From Streptococcus parasanguinis (GTDB taxonomy: Bacteria; Bacillota; Bacilli; Lactobacillales; Streptococcaceae), in the NCBI RefSeq assembly GCF_901875555.1, contig NZ_CABFMD010000011.1, positions 124,001-188,000 of the forward strand: DNA of 64,000 nucleotides, given 5' to 3'. Position 1 is the stretch's first letter. Every line of letters begins with the position of its first letter. This document shows positions 45,844-54,992 of this stretch, one piece after another. The position numbers were made by a program, and so were the translations under genes. The notes beneath the pieces were generated by a model, which saw nothing but the letters and a program-made list of their open reading frames with translations, made no database searches and was not told where the DNA came from.

Positions 45844-46312
45844 ATTTACTAAAGAAGAAGGGGGGAGTGAATTCTTTTAATTTTTCAAAACAATCTAAAG
45901 CTCCTTGGTTGTCTTCGCAGATGATCAAACAGACATCATCTCCACAGATGGTGGCTACGATTTCTTGGAGTTCCAGTGCATCTAAGATAGCTCCAAATGA
46001 TTGAGCGAGTCCTGGAAGAGTTTTTACAATGACCTGGTTTTGAACGGGCCGCAACATGACTAAGGCATCTTCCATATACATCCGCAGGCGCTTTTCCCAA
46101 CGGGAAGGAGCGATGGTGTTCATGGCATAGTAGGAACTATCCCCCTCGTTAATTTTCACTAGATTCAAGGATTTAACATCCCGTGAAAGGGTGGATTGGG
46201 TAACGAGAACCCCATTGGCTTCAAGGGCTTCTTGAAGTTCTTGTTGGGTATGAATCCTACGCTCAGAAATAATAGAGCGGATCAAGCGGTGGCGGCTTTC
46301 AATTTTATTCAT
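45842..46312 (-). CDS. arcR: ArgR/AhrC-family arginine repressor-activator
   Basis: This 156-residue regulator has a winged helix at residues 1-70 ([14 protein letters not shown] recognition helix) and a C-terminal oligomerisation/arginine-binding domain with [12 protein letters not shown]. It lies convergent to arcT, as ArcR in oral streptococci, and is the last gene of a minus-strand unit after queA (11-bp gap). It should sense arginine for the arc genes. Confidence 0.92.
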   Translation of the reverse strand: MNKIESRHRLIRSIISERRIHTQQELQEALEANGVLVTQSTLSRDVKSLNLVKINEGDSSYYAMNTIAPSRWEKRLRMYMEDALVMLRPVQNQVIVKTLPGLAQSFGAILDALELQEIVATICGDDVCLIICEDNQGALDCFEKLKEFTPPFFFSK

Positions 46313-46323
46313 GAGAGACTCCT

Positions 46324-47352
46324 TTACTTGATGAACATAGCATCCCCAAAACTGAAGAAGCGGTACCGTTCCTGAATAGCATGGTGGTATGCTTCTAAGG
46401 TTAATTCACGGCCAGCAAAGGCAGAAACCAACATGACTAAAGTTGATTTTGGAAGATGGAAGTTGGTCGAAAAGGCATCGACGACTTTCCATTCATAACC
46501 CGGTTTAATGAAAATATTGGTCCAGCCAGAATCGGCTTGGATATCACCTGCAAATTTATTTCCGATCGTTTCAAGCGTCCGGATAGAAGTTGTTCCAACA
46601 GCTACGATGCGCTTCCCTGCAGATTTTACCTGTCGAAGGGTTGCAGCAGCCTCTTCTGAAAGTTGGTAAAATTCAGAGTGCATCTCATGGTCTTCGAGAT
46701 TGTCCACTGATACTGGACGGAAGGTTCCTAGGCCCACATGCAGAGTCAAATAGACCAGGTGGATCCCTTTTGCTTCAATCTTTTGGAGCAATTCTTGGGT
46801 GAAATGAAGTCCTGCTGTTGGGGCTGCAGCAGAACCGTTTTCTTTAGCATAAACGGTTTGGTAGCGTTCGCGGTCAGCAAGCTTTTCGTGAATATAGGGA
46901 GGAAGTGGCATTTCGCCAAGGCTTTCTAGAACTTCTAAGAAGATCCCTTGATAGTGGAAGCGAACGATGCGGCCCCCGTGTTCCAATTCTTCTTCGACAG
47001 TTGCAGTCAAACGACCATCTCCAAAGCTGACTGTGGCACCTACCTTTAAGCGTTTTGCAGGTTTTGCCAAGACTTCCCAACAGTCATCTTGAGTATTTTT
47101 AAGGAGAAGGAATTCGACGTGACCACCTGTTTCTGGTTTGACTCCATGAAGACGGGCAGGTAGTACGCGCGTATTGTTCATGACAAGAGCATCTCCTGGC
47201 TCCAATTCATCCAAAATGGCATCAAAATGACGGTCTTGGAATTGCCCTGTTTTTCGATCCAGGATCAAGAGTTTAGAGGCATCTCGTTTTTCAAGAGGGG
47301 TTTGGGCAATCAGTTCTTCAGGCAAATCAAAGTCAAAGTCGTTGGTATTCAT
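46324..47352 (-). CDS. queA: S-adenosylmethionine:tRNA ribosyltransferase-isomerase
   Basis: This 342-residue enzyme builds epoxyqueuosine in tRNA wobble positions. Signatures are [33 protein letters not shown] and GTTSIRTLE. Together with the small membrane gene upstream and arcR downstream (11 bp each) it forms one operon; its place beside arc genes is typical of oral streptococci. Confidence 0.96.
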   Translation of the reverse strand: MNTNDFDFDLPEELIAQTPLEKRDASKLLILDRKTGQFQDRHFDAILDELEPGDALVMNNTRVLPARLHGVKPETGGHVEFLLLKNTQDDCWEVLAKPAKRLKVGATVSFGDGRLTATVEEELEHGGRIVRFHYQGIFLEVLESLGEMPLPPYIHEKLADRERYQTVYAKENGSAAAPTAGLHFTQELLQKIEAKGIHLVYLTLHVGLGTFRPVSVDNLEDHEMHSEFYQLSEEAAATLRQVKSAGKRIVAVGTTSIRTLETIGNKFAGDIQADSGWTNIFIKPGYEWKVVDAFSTNFHLPKSTLVMLVSAFAGRELTLEAYHHAIQERYRFFSFGDAMFIK

Positions 47353-47363
47353 TTGCGCTCCTT

Positions 47364-47534
47364 TTATAATAAATTTGTGAGTAAATAGATGGCTGTCCCG
47401 ATAGCTAAGAGCATCAGGCAGATTCCCATCAAAAAGATCAGGACCTTGAGAATCTTTCTTTGATGAATCAAAAAAGATAAGAGAAAGACAAGGAGTCCGA
47501 TCAGAAAAATGATGAATAATAGTGATACAATCAT
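47364..47534 (-). CDS. Small two-helix membrane protein
   Basis: With the start at ATG 47534, the protein has 56 residues: two hydrophobic helices (about 2-22 and 30-53) joined by a basic HQRK turn. A longer frame exists, but the extended -10 TGA-TATAAT (47542-47547) lies inside it and only 7 nt from this ATG, so the short, leaderless version is preferred. It is first in the operon with queA and arcR. Function unknown. Confidence 0.65.
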   Translation of the reverse strand: MIVSLLFIIFLIGLLVFLLSFLIHQRKILKVLIFLMGICLMLLAIGTAIYLLTNLL

Positions 47535-47541
47535 ACCTTTC

Positions 47542-47547
47542 ATTATA
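47542..47547 (-). promoter_or_regulatory. Leaderless promoter of the small membrane gene, queA and arcR
   Basis: The extended -10 TGA-TATAAT on the minus strand is 7 nt before the ATG at 47534, with no Shine-Dalgarno. Confidence 0.65.
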
Positions 47548-47585
47548 TCACGAATCGACTTGAAAATGAAAAAAATGCCAGAAAA

Positions 47586-47629
47586 AGATAGCGGTTTCAC
47601 TTGACAAAAATTGGTCTATACCATATAAT
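47586..47629 (+). promoter_or_regulatory. nagB promoter with NagR-type operator and cre-like site
   Basis: The promoter is consensus: TTGACA (47601-47606), 17-bp spacer and TATAAT (47624-47629). The spacer holds TGGTCTATACCA (47612-47623), a near-perfect palindrome of the GntR/NagR (dre) type. AGATAGCGGTTTCA (47586-47599) just upstream matches the cre consensus at seven of eight fixed bases. Both fit repression until amino sugars are available. Confidence 0.82.
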
Positions 47630-47659
47630 AAAAGTATAGAGAAACAGGAGGTCTATCCA

Positions 47660-48367
47660 ATGAAAATTATTGAAGTAAAGGACCAAATTGAGGGTGGAAA
47701 AGTTGCCTTTGATATATTGAAAGAATCCTTAAAGGAAGGTGCTCAAACCTTAGGTCTTGCGACAGGTAGCAGTCCCCTTGAGTTTTATAAACAAATTCGT
47801 GAAAGTGATTTGGATCTGTCCAATCTAATCAGTGTTAACTTAGATGAGTACGTAGGGTTAACAGGAGATGATCCTCAATCTTATCGTTATTTCATGGAGA
47901 AACATCTCTTTGATGCCAAACCATTTAAAGAAAGCTACCTCCCATCAGGTGTAGAAGAATCTGCCGATCAGGAAGTAATCCGTTATAACCAAATACTCAA
48001 AGACCATCCAGTGGACCTTCAAATCTTGGGTATTGGGCGCAATGGGCATATCGGTTTTAATGAGCCTGGAACATCCTTTGATAGTCAGACACACCTAGTT
48101 CAGTTGGATGCCTCTACGATTGAGGCCAATTCTCGTTTCTTTGATAAGATAGAAGATGTACCAACTCAAGCCATTTCGATGGGGATTGCCAATATCTTAG
48201 CTGCCAAATCAATTGTCTTGTTTGCCTATGGGGAATCGAAAGCCCAAGCGATCAAAGGTACGGTAGAAGGTGAAAGGACAGAAAAAGTGCCAGCTAGTGC
48301 CCTTCAAGGACATCCAAATGTGACCATTATTGCAGATAAGGAAGCCTTGAGCTTGTTGAGTCGTTAA
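47660..48367 (+). CDS. nagB: Glucosamine-6-phosphate deaminase
   Basis: This 235-residue enzyme converts glucosamine-6-phosphate to fructose-6-phosphate and ammonia, opening amino sugars to glycolysis. [20 protein letters not shown] and [14 protein letters not shown] are family signatures. It is transcribed alone, between a regulated promoter and a terminator. Confidence 0.97.
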   Translation: MKIIEVKDQIEGGKVAFDILKESLKEGAQTLGLATGSSPLEFYKQIRESDLDLSNLISVNLDEYVGLTGDDPQSYRYFMEKHLFDAKPFKESYLPSGVEESADQEVIRYNQILKDHPVDLQILGIGRNGHIGFNEPGTSFDSQTHLVQLDASTIEANSRFFDKIEDVPTQAISMGIANILAAKSIVLFAYGESKAQAIKGTVEGERTEKVPASALQGHPNVTIIADKEALSLLSR

Positions 48368-48375
48368 ATGAAGGG

Positions 48376-48412
48376 ACCTATCGCTGATTTTGCAGGGGTG
48401 ATAGGTTTTTTT
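48376..48412 (+). terminator. Terminator after nagB
   Basis: ACCTATC (48376-48382) pairs with GATAGGT (48400-48406), followed by TTTTTT. Confidence 0.88.
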
Positions 48413-48428
48413 ATACTTCAAAGTATGG

Positions 48429-48526
48429 TACAATACAAGTAATTATCTGCTGTGATTAGCTCTTTTCATCTACTGGGAGACAAGAGGAAAGGGCGTGAGG
48501 GCTAGAAGCTTATTTCAGCCTCTAGC
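48429..48526 (+). promoter_or_regulatory. Promoter and leader hairpin of the carboxypeptidase gene
   Basis: The extended -10 TGG-TACAAT (48429-48434) is followed by a GCTAGAAGC...GCCTCTAGC stem (about 48502-48526) in the 110-nt leader. Confidence 0.55.
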
Positions 48527-48554
48527 TGATTAGTCTGTAATAAAGGAAAAGTTT

Positions 48555-49901
48555 ATGATAAAAAAATATTTGATCCATATTTGCCTCCTTTTGAGTCTCT
48601 TATGCCAGCCAATTCTAGCGAGTGCGGATGAATTGGTGGATATGGCGCAAAAGATGTATCCAAATGACCATGTCCAAGCCATTAACCGTCCACACTCTTC
48701 GCTCATTATTGACGGAAATACGGGAAATGTTCTTTGGAAAGACAATATCGATGAAGTCAGAGATCCGGCCAGCATGAGTAAGCTCATGACGCTCTATCTC
48801 TTGTTTGAAGATATGGCAAATGGCAAGATCAGTAAGGATACAGTGATCAAGGCGACCGCTTCAGATCAAGCGATCGGAAAGATCTATGAGATCTCCAATA
48901 ATAATATTGTTGCTGGAGTAGACTACACAATTCCTGAGTTAATCACCATGACAGTGGTTCCATCCTCAAATGTATCGACCCTCATGTTGGCCAATCTCAT
49001 TTCCAACAATGATCCAGACGCCTTTATCGAGCGAATGAATGCCAAGGCTAAGGAATTAGGGATGACCAATACGGTCTGGAATAACCCGAGTGGGGCGGCC
49101 ATCTCCACCTTGCAAGGCTACTATCAGGTAAATAATTATCCTAATGATGCGGCCAACCAGACAACTGCACGTGATTTGGGAATTTTGGTCTATCATTTCA
49201 TCAACCAATACCCAGATATCTTAAGCTATACCAATCAAGCACAAGTCACGGTCAAAAAAGGAACTCCGTATGAGGAAACCTTTGATACCTACAATTATTC
49301 ATTGCCAGGAGCAAAGTATGCCTTAAAAGGGGTGGATGGTTTAAAAACCGGATCGAGCCCTCGTGGAGCCTTTAACTACATCGCAACGATTAAACGGGGT
49401 GATCAACGTTTAATTGCTGTGATTATGGGAGTTGGGGATTGGGCAGACCAAGATGGGGAATACTACCGTCATCCATTTGGGAATGCCTTGATCGAAAAAG
49501 CCTATAAAGATTTTGGCTATAAAAAATTGTTGGATGCAGGTGTCCAGAAGATTGACGGCAAGACCTATACACTCGAAAAACCCTTCTATGCAACGGTCAA
49601 AAAGGGTGCTAAAGAACCAACCCTTGCAGTAAAAGATGGGTATTTGACAGCGGATAACGATCTCTATACTTTGTCTGAAGGAATCCGAGATGACATGAAG
49701 GTGGAAGAAGGAGCCAAGCCAGAACTGGTCAAAGAAACAGCAAGTGGGAAAAAGACAGCTGCTAAGCAAAGTAAATGGCTTTCGCTAGATCACTTCCTGA
49801 TTTTGATTCCGATTCTCATTCTTGTCATCATTCTCTCGATTGAAAAACAAAGTCGTGAGAGACGCAAAAAAGAGGCTCAAAAGCGCTATAATAAAGAATA
49901 A
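48555..49901 (+). CDS. D-alanyl-D-alanine carboxypeptidase (low-molecular-mass PBP, S11 family)
   Basis: This 448-residue protein has a signal peptide (1-25), then the penicillin-binding domain with SMSK (near residue 75), SSN (near 138) and KTG (GLKTGSS near 260). A beta-rich C-terminal domain similar to the PBP4 type follows, then a membrane anchor (about 410-430) and a very basic cytoplasmic tail. It trims the terminal D-Ala from muropeptides. The C-terminal transmembrane helix replaces the amphipathic anchor of classic PBP3. The symbol is left open because streptococci can carry more than one such gene. Confidence 0.88.
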   Translation: MIKKYLIHICLLLSLLCQPILASADELVDMAQKMYPNDHVQAINRPHSSLIIDGNTGNVLWKDNIDEVRDPASMSKLMTLYLLFEDMANGKISKDTVIKATASDQAIGKIYEISNNNIVAGVDYTIPELITMTVVPSSNVSTLMLANLISNNDPDAFIERMNAKAKELGMTNTVWNNPSGAAISTLQGYYQVNNYPNDAANQTTARDLGILVYHFINQYPDILSYTNQAQVTVKKGTPYEETFDTYNYSLPGAKYALKGVDGLKTGSSPRGAFNYIATIKRGDQRLIAVIMGVGDWADQDGEYYRHPFGNALIEKAYKDFGYKKLLDAGVQKIDGKTYTLEKPFYATVKKGAKEPTLAVKDGYLTADNDLYTLSEGIRDDMKVEEGAKPELVKETASGKKTAAKQSKWLSLDHFLILIPILILVIILSIEKQSRERRKKEAQKRYNKE

Positions 49902-49904
49902 AAT

Positions 49905-49933
49905 AAAACCTAACTGATTGTCAGTTGGGTTTT
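49905..49933 (+). terminator. Terminator after the carboxypeptidase gene
   Basis: AAAACCTAACTGA-TTG-TCAGTTGGGTTTT. Confidence 0.8.
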
Positions 49934-49971
49934 GTCATTGTCTCATTCCGATATTTTTAGAAAGGATTTAT

Positions 49972-51144
49972 ATGAAAAAATTCCGAAATTCTTATTCGGC
50001 TTATATGTTGCTCTATAGTTTTTATTTTATGTCCACATCTCTCTTTACGACCCTCATATCCGTCTATTTGATGGGGAAACACTATAGTGCCACCCAAGTG
50101 TCGACCTTAGTATCGGTTGCCTTTTTCTTATCCATGGTAGCCCAACCCTTCTTTGGCTATATCAATGAACGATTTGGAATCGTAAAAATGACAACCCTCA
50201 GTCTGAGCATTATCATAGGTGGAGTTTTAGGTTTTCTTTGGGCTCCCAATCTCTTTTGGCTGACAGCTTTTTATGGAATCGTTTTAGTCTGTTTGAATGG
50301 AACAGCTCCCATGATGGAAGTTTTTGCAACGCAAAGTCCATACGCTTTTGGGAAGATTCGCGTTTGGGGAACGATTGGCTACTCAGTTGGAGTACAAATC
50401 GCTGGCTGGGTTTATCATCAGTTTAGCCCTCAAGCGGTCTATTATACTGTTTTAATCACTATTGTCCTAAGTATTTTCTGTCTGAGTGCCGTTCGAATGA
50501 AGAAAAAAGAGACAGTTATAGAAAAGGAAACAGAGCCCGTTTCTATTTGGCCTCTTCTTCACAACGGTCCTTATCTCTTCTTTATTATTCTGATTGGCTT
50601 GGCTTCAGGGGTTGGTAATATCGGTCACACCTATATTCCTGAGTTGCTCATGGATAGTGGTCTACCGGTTCATATTGCCTCTACGGTTGTGGCTATCTCA
50701 GTTGTAGTAGAAGCTCCTTTGATCTTTTTCTCCGATCGATTCATGGACCACTGGCCTTTACGGGTTTTGATCGCTCTTCCAATCGGGATTATTTTCGCTC
50801 AATATGCCGTCTATGCTCTTCCAAGTCCTGTCTTCTTAAAAGTACTCCTGACACTCTTATCCAAGCATACGACGGGCATGGTTTTGATTATGGTATCCTT
50901 GCGTTTTATTGCCCAACAGGTGAAGGGGAAAGACTTGGTTCTTGCTATGGCTATTGTACAGGGGGCACGCTACCTAGGTACGATTCTATTACAACCGATA
51001 GCAGCCCACTTTATTGAAGTAGGTGGCTACCAACTCATGAGCTTCTTTTTAGCAGGAGTTGTTGGTCTTGCCTTTCTTCTGAGTTTTGCCTTAAAAATGC
51101 CCCAAGGAAGATCTCACAGCCTTTTTGGTGGCAATGTAGAATAA
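49972..51144 (+). CDS. MFS transporter (PPP/HCA-type)
   Basis: This 390-residue protein has twelve hydrophobic segments. The loop FFGYINERFGIVKM between helices 2 and 3 fits the MFS signature, and the KIRVWGTIGYSVG helix is like that of phenylpropionate/nucleoside-type permeases. ATG 49972, behind AAAGGA, is chosen over an in-frame upstream codon lying in the previous terminator. The substrate is unknown. Confidence 0.82.
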   Translation: MKKFRNSYSAYMLLYSFYFMSTSLFTTLISVYLMGKHYSATQVSTLVSVAFFLSMVAQPFFGYINERFGIVKMTTLSLSIIIGGVLGFLWAPNLFWLTAFYGIVLVCLNGTAPMMEVFATQSPYAFGKIRVWGTIGYSVGVQIAGWVYHQFSPQAVYYTVLITIVLSIFCLSAVRMKKKETVIEKETEPVSIWPLLHNGPYLFFIILIGLASGVGNIGHTYIPELLMDSGLPVHIASTVVAISVVVEAPLIFFSDRFMDHWPLRVLIALPIGIIFAQYAVYALPSPVFLKVLLTLLSKHTTGMVLIMVSLRFIAQQVKGKDLVLAMAIVQGARYLGTILLQPIAAHFIEVGGYQLMSFFLAGVVGLAFLLSFALKMPQGRSHSLFGGNVE

Positions 51145-51179
51145 TTTATTTGTTAGAATTGTACGACTAGCTCCTGAGG

Positions 51180-51226
51180 AATTGGACAGAAACACTGATT
51201 TCATCGTGTTTTGTCCAATTATTTTT
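51180..51226 (+). terminator. Terminator after the MFS gene
   Basis: AATTGGACAGAAACAC pairs with GTGTTTTGTCCAATT and is followed by ATTTTT. Confidence 0.88.
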
Positions 51227-51252
51227 GCTATTATCAAGAACTAGTAATTAAT

Positions 51253-51281
51253 TTGACAATCAAAGTATTCGATGATAGAAT
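51253..51281 (+). promoter_or_regulatory. Strong promoter of the lipoprotein gene
   Basis: TTGACA (51253-51258), 17-bp spacer and the extended -10 TGA-TAGAAT (51276-51281). Confidence 0.82.
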
Positions 51282-51312
51282 GAGGTGAAATAAAAATAAA
51301 GGAGACCATTTT

Positions 51313-51888
51313 ATGAAAAAAATGATCTTATCGACTGCCGCACTTTTGACTCTTGTCTCGCTTGCTGCTTGTTCAAACAAGCAAGAAACAAAGAAGGAAA
51401 CTTCCAATAGTCAAACAACTTCAAAAGTCACCAGTAAGTCTTCTGGCACTTCAAAAAGTAAAAATACGGCAACAGATTCTGAAGAAGGATCTGCTTCAAG
51501 TGTTGTGACAGATGATGACATCAGTAAGGCAAAGACAGTTGGCGACTTCAAAAAGCTGTTTGCAAAATTAATGGATCAATCTGTTTCTATTACTGAAGAA
51601 GCAGGTACTTCTGTGACAGGTTCTGCAAAAGAACAATACGATGCAACTGTTAGCGCCTTGAAGCAAGAATTGGAAAATCAAAAAGAAATCTTTAATGAAG
51701 GCTTGGAAAGCATAGGTTCAGATAGCACTGTCGTTCCTAAAGAAGACCGTGAAGCTCTGATCGAAAGCTTGAAAGATGCTCGAGAAGAGTTGGAAAGTAC
51801 TCGTAAAGAGATGAAAGATATGCAGAAAGAATTGAGTAAATCACCTGTTGCAGATGACGACAGTGATGATTCAGATTCTGAAGAATAA
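51313..51888 (+). CDS. Small lipoprotein of unknown function
   Basis: This 191-residue protein has a signal peptide with lipobox LAAC (Cys near residue 20), a Thr/Ser/Lys-rich linker (about 25-65), a predicted helical coiled-coil-like body (residues 70-175, many Glu/Lys/Leu) and an acidic Asp/Ser tail ending DSDSEE. There is no family that I recognise. A strong promoter and its own terminator make it monocistronic; the acidic tail suggests interaction with cations or wall polymers. Confidence 0.75.
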   Translation: MKKMILSTAALLTLVSLAACSNKQETKKETSNSQTTSKVTSKSSGTSKSKNTATDSEEGSASSVVTDDDISKAKTVGDFKKLFAKLMDQSVSITEEAGTSVTGSAKEQYDATVSALKQELENQKEIFNEGLESIGSDSTVVPKEDREALIESLKDAREELESTRKEMKDMQKELSKSPVADDDSDDSDSEE

Positions 51889-51896
51889 AAGGAAGA

Positions 51897-51923
51897 AAAG
51901 GTTGGAATTTCCAGCCTTTTTCT
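51897..51923 (+). terminator. Terminator after the lipoprotein gene
   Basis: AAAAGGTTGGAA pairs with TTCCAGCCTTTTT. Confidence 0.85.
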
Positions 51924-51931
51924 TATTTTTT

Positions 51932-51939
51932 TTCGAATG
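51932..51939 (+). promoter_or_regulatory. Variant cin-box of coiA
   Basis: TTCGAATG differs from TACGAATA at two positions but keeps the CGAAT core. It lies behind a long T-tract and 22 bp before the ATG, which is the layout of late-competence promoters. Confidence 0.7.
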
Positions 51940-51961
51940 ATATAGATGAGGAGGTGGGCCT

Positions 51962-52912
51962 ATGTTTATTGCCGTGGATAAAAATCAAAAGCGGTGGAAC
52001 TGTATGGAAGAGATCCCACCTGTGGCAGCAGGGCCCTTTTATTGCTTAGCTTGTCAGAGTGAAGTGCGGTTGAAAAACGGTACGGTGCTACGGGCTCATT
52101 TTGCCCATGTAGAATTACAACAGTGTCCCTACCATCATGAAGCTGAGAGCATGGAACACCTGGAATTAAAAGCCAGTCTTTATGACTGGGGATCAAAGGA
52201 AGCTAGAACAGAAGTCGAATATTATTTGCCAGAGTTTCAGCAAATTGCGGATCTTTTGGTTGTGGATAAGAAGTTGGCTTTGGAGGTGCAGTGCAGTCCC
52301 TTATCTTTGGAACGATTAAAAGAGAGAAGCGATGCATATCGAGCCCACGGTTATCAGGTTTATTGGTTGCTGGGAAAAAAGCTGTGGCTCAAGGAAAGAC
52401 TGAGCAACTTACAAGCTGGTTTTCTTTATTTTAGTCAGAATCGTGGATTTCATCTTTGGGAATTGGATCTTGCAAAGAGAGAAGTGCGGTTGCAGTACCT
52501 CATTCATGAGGATTTACGGGGACGACTGCATTATAAAACAGAAGTATTTTCTTTTGGGAAAGGGCCCTTGCTTGAAATGCTACGGACACCTTATCTAAAG
52601 CAACCCTTGCAGCAACTACCAGTAGACCTGGATCGGCAATTTTTATCTTACGTAAGGCAGCAACTATTCTACCGTCAGCCAAGGTGGATGAAGTTACAGG
52701 AGCAACTCTATTTGCAGGGACACCATTTACTTGAGAAAGATCTAGATTATTTTTATCCTATGTGTCGTCCCATTGTTTCAGACCATTTGATTCAGATTGA
52801 GGGCAATCTCAAAGATTATTATCAGCAATTTCTCGCTTATTACAAGGAGCAAGGAATAAAGCCGGTTCAAACTCTTTATTCTCCCTGCTTTTATAGGTGG
52901 CAGAAAAGATAA
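51962..52912 (+). CDS. coiA: Competence protein CoiA
   Basis: This 316-residue competence-induced protein is needed for recombination of incoming DNA. It has an N-terminal zinc-finger-like CLACQSEV with HFAH further on, a PD-(D/E)XK-type nuclease core around ADLLVVDKKLALEVQCS, and a helical C-terminal half. The GGAGGTG Shine-Dalgarno and the cin-box set the start. The order coiA-pepF-methyltransferase-prsA is the pneumococcal one. Confidence 0.95.
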   Translation: MFIAVDKNQKRWNCMEEIPPVAAGPFYCLACQSEVRLKNGTVLRAHFAHVELQQCPYHHEAESMEHLELKASLYDWGSKEARTEVEYYLPEFQQIADLLVVDKKLALEVQCSPLSLERLKERSDAYRAHGYQVYWLLGKKLWLKERLSNLQAGFLYFSQNRGFHLWELDLAKREVRLQYLIHEDLRGRLHYKTEVFSFGKGPLLEMLRTPYLKQPLQQLPVDLDRQFLSYVRQQLFYRQPRWMKLQEQLYLQGHHLLEKDLDYFYPMCRPIVSDHLIQIEGNLKDYYQQFLAYYKEQGIKPVQTLYSPCFYRWQKR

Positions 52913-52947
52913 TTTTCTGTGTTGGAATTCCCCACCAAACACTATTT

Positions 52948-53054
52948 TTATAACGGCAATTATCGAGTTTGTCTATTATAACGGCAATAAAAAAAGCCCT
53001 CGGGCTCGTTCTCTCAATTGTGCGGGCAATGAATACGATTTTGAATACGATTTT
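52948..53054. repeat. Short direct repeats in the coiA-pepF gap
   Basis: TTATAACGGCAAT occurs twice (52948-52960 and 52976-52988). GAATACGATTTT occurs twice in perfect tandem (53031-53042 and 53043-53054). Between them, AGCCCTCGGGCT with a flanking A-run reads as a small terminator on the minus strand, although no minus-strand gene is present. Confidence 0.7.
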
Positions 53055-53159
53055 TTTCAATTATTGAAAAATGACGAAAACGATATTTTAACAAAATACG
53101 CGTTTTTTAAACGTTTGAGAATGTATAGCGCAATAATGGCAACAGTTTTTGAAATATGC

Positions 53160-53165
53160 TAAAAT
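53160..53165 (+). promoter_or_regulatory. Extended -10 promoter of pepF
   Basis: TGC-TAAAAT, 24 bp before the ATG, with a TTGGAGG Shine-Dalgarno between. Confidence 0.6.
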
Positions 53166-53188
53166 AGTACTTTGGAGGATGAATTGAA

Positions 53189-54991
53189 ATGGTAAAACAA
53201 CGTAATGAAATTGATGAAAAATACCAATGGGATTTGTCGACGATTTTTGCGACAGATCAAGCTTGGGAAGATGAAGCAGCCAGCTTAGCTGCGGATATGA
53301 AAGCAGCCAGCCACTATGCTGGTCATTTATTGGATTCGGCACAAAGCTTGTTAGACACCACCGAAGCTTATTTGGAATTGAGCCGTCGTTTAGAAAAGGT
53401 CTACGTTTATGCTCATATGAAAAATGACCAAGATACACGAGTGGCTAAATACCAAGAATACCAATCAAAAGGGATGTCTCTTTATAGCTTGTTAGGCGAA
53501 ACTTTTGCCTTCTATGAGCCTGAGTTCATGGCCATTACGGATGAGCAGTACAAAGCTTTTGTGAGTGAGGTTCCAGCCTTGGAACAATATGGTCATTATT
53601 TTGATCGTTTGCTAGAGAAAAAAGAACATGTCTTGTCCCAAAAAGAGGAAGAATTACTTGCAGGAGCTGGTGAGATCTTTGCTGCTGGTGGGGAAACATT
53701 TGAAATTTTGGACAATGCAGATATTGTTTTTCCAACTGTGCATGATGACAAGGGTGAAGAAGTTCAATTAACACATGGGAACTATATTTCTTTGGTAGAG
53801 TCAAAAGATCGTGCCGTTCGTAAAGAAGCTTATGAAGGGCTCTACAAGGTCTATGAACAGTACCAACATACCTATGCTAAAACCTTGCAAACCAATGTAA
53901 AAGTTCACAACTTCAATGCCAAAGTGCGCAAATTCTCTTCTGCTCGTGAAGCAGCCCTTTCTGAAAACTTTGTGCCAGAAAGCGTTTATGAACGCTTGGT
54001 AGTCGCAGTCAACAAACACTTGCCACTCTTGCAACGTTATATTCAGTTGCGTTCTAAAATTCTTGGAATCTCTGACTTGAAGATGTATGATATGTATACC
54101 CCATTATCAGATACAGACTACAAGTTTAGCTATGAAGAATCATTGGCAAAAGCAGAAGAAGTCTTGGCTGTTTTGGGTGAGGATTATCTGTCTCGTGTGA
54201 AACGGGCCTTTAGTGAACGATGGATTGATGTCCATGTTAACCAAGGAAAACGCTCAGGTGCCTACTCAGGTGGTTCTTATGATACCAATGCCTTCATGTT
54301 GTTGAACTGGCAAGATACACTGGATAATCTCTTTACCTTGGTTCACGAAACTGGTCACAGTATGCATTCGAGCTATACCCGTGAAAATCAACCCTACGTC
54401 TATGGGGACTACTCTATTTTCCTTGCTGAAATTGCCTCTACGACCAATGAAAATATCTTGACAGAACGTCTCTTGGAAGAAGTAGAAGATGATCAAACCC
54501 GCTTTGCCATCCTCAACCATTTCTTAGATGGTTTCCGTGGAACCGTCTTCCGTCAAACTCAGTTCGCTGAATTTGAGCATGCGATTCATAAGGCTGACCA
54601 AGAAGGGACTGTTTTGACGAGTGAGTTCTTGAACAACCTTTATGCAGATCTCAATGAGAAATACTATGGTCTTTCAAAAGAAGACAACCCTGAGATCCAA
54701 TATGAATGGGCTCGCATTCCTCATTTCTACTATAACTACTACGTTTTCCAATATTCAACTGGTTTTGCGGCAGCTTCAGCTCTAGCTGAAAAAATTGTTC
54801 ATGGAACCCAAGAAGACCGTGATAAATATATCAATTACCTGAAAGCTGGAAACTCTGATTATCCACTTAATGTCATCCGCAAAGCAGGTGTGGATATGGA
54901 AAAAGAAGACTATTTGGACGCAGCTTTTGCAGTCTTTGAACGTCGTTTGAATGAATTTGAAGCCCTCGTAGAAAAATTAGGACTCGCATAA
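53189..54991 (+). CDS. pepF: Oligoendopeptidase F (M3 family; PepB/PepF)
   Basis: This 600-residue zinc metallopeptidase cleaves short peptides in the cytoplasm. The HExxH motif is in [11 protein letters not shown] near residue 388, with the third ligand Glu in [11 protein letters not shown] about 25 residues later. The next gene starts 1 bp after its stop, so the two are coupled. Confidence 0.95.
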   Translation: MVKQRNEIDEKYQWDLSTIFATDQAWEDEAASLAADMKAASHYAGHLLDSAQSLLDTTEAYLELSRRLEKVYVYAHMKNDQDTRVAKYQEYQSKGMSLYSLLGETFAFYEPEFMAITDEQYKAFVSEVPALEQYGHYFDRLLEKKEHVLSQKEEELLAGAGEIFAAGGETFEILDNADIVFPTVHDDKGEEVQLTHGNYISLVESKDRAVRKEAYEGLYKVYEQYQHTYAKTLQTNVKVHNFNAKVRKFSSAREAALSENFVPESVYERLVVAVNKHLPLLQRYIQLRSKILGISDLKMYDMYTPLSDTDYKFSYEESLAKAEEVLAVLGEDYLSRVKRAFSERWIDVHVNQGKRSGAYSGGSYDTNAFMLLNWQDTLDNLFTLVHETGHSMHSSYTRENQPYVYGDYSIFLAEIASTTNENILTERLLEEVEDDQTRFAILNHFLDGFRGTVFRQTQFAEFEHAIHKADQEGTVLTSEFLNNLYADLNEKYYGLSKEDNPEIQYEWARIPHFYYNYYVFQYSTGFAAASALAEKIVHGTQEDRDKYINYLKAGNSDYPLNVIRKAGVDMEKEDYLDAAFAVFERRLNEFEALVEKLGLA

Positions 54992-54992
54992 A

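Noticed and set aside
53031..53054. Tandem GAATACGATTTT as competence cin-boxes for pepF
   Set aside because: The core reads TACGATTT rather than TACGAATA and lies more than 130 bp from pepF, which has its own extended -10.
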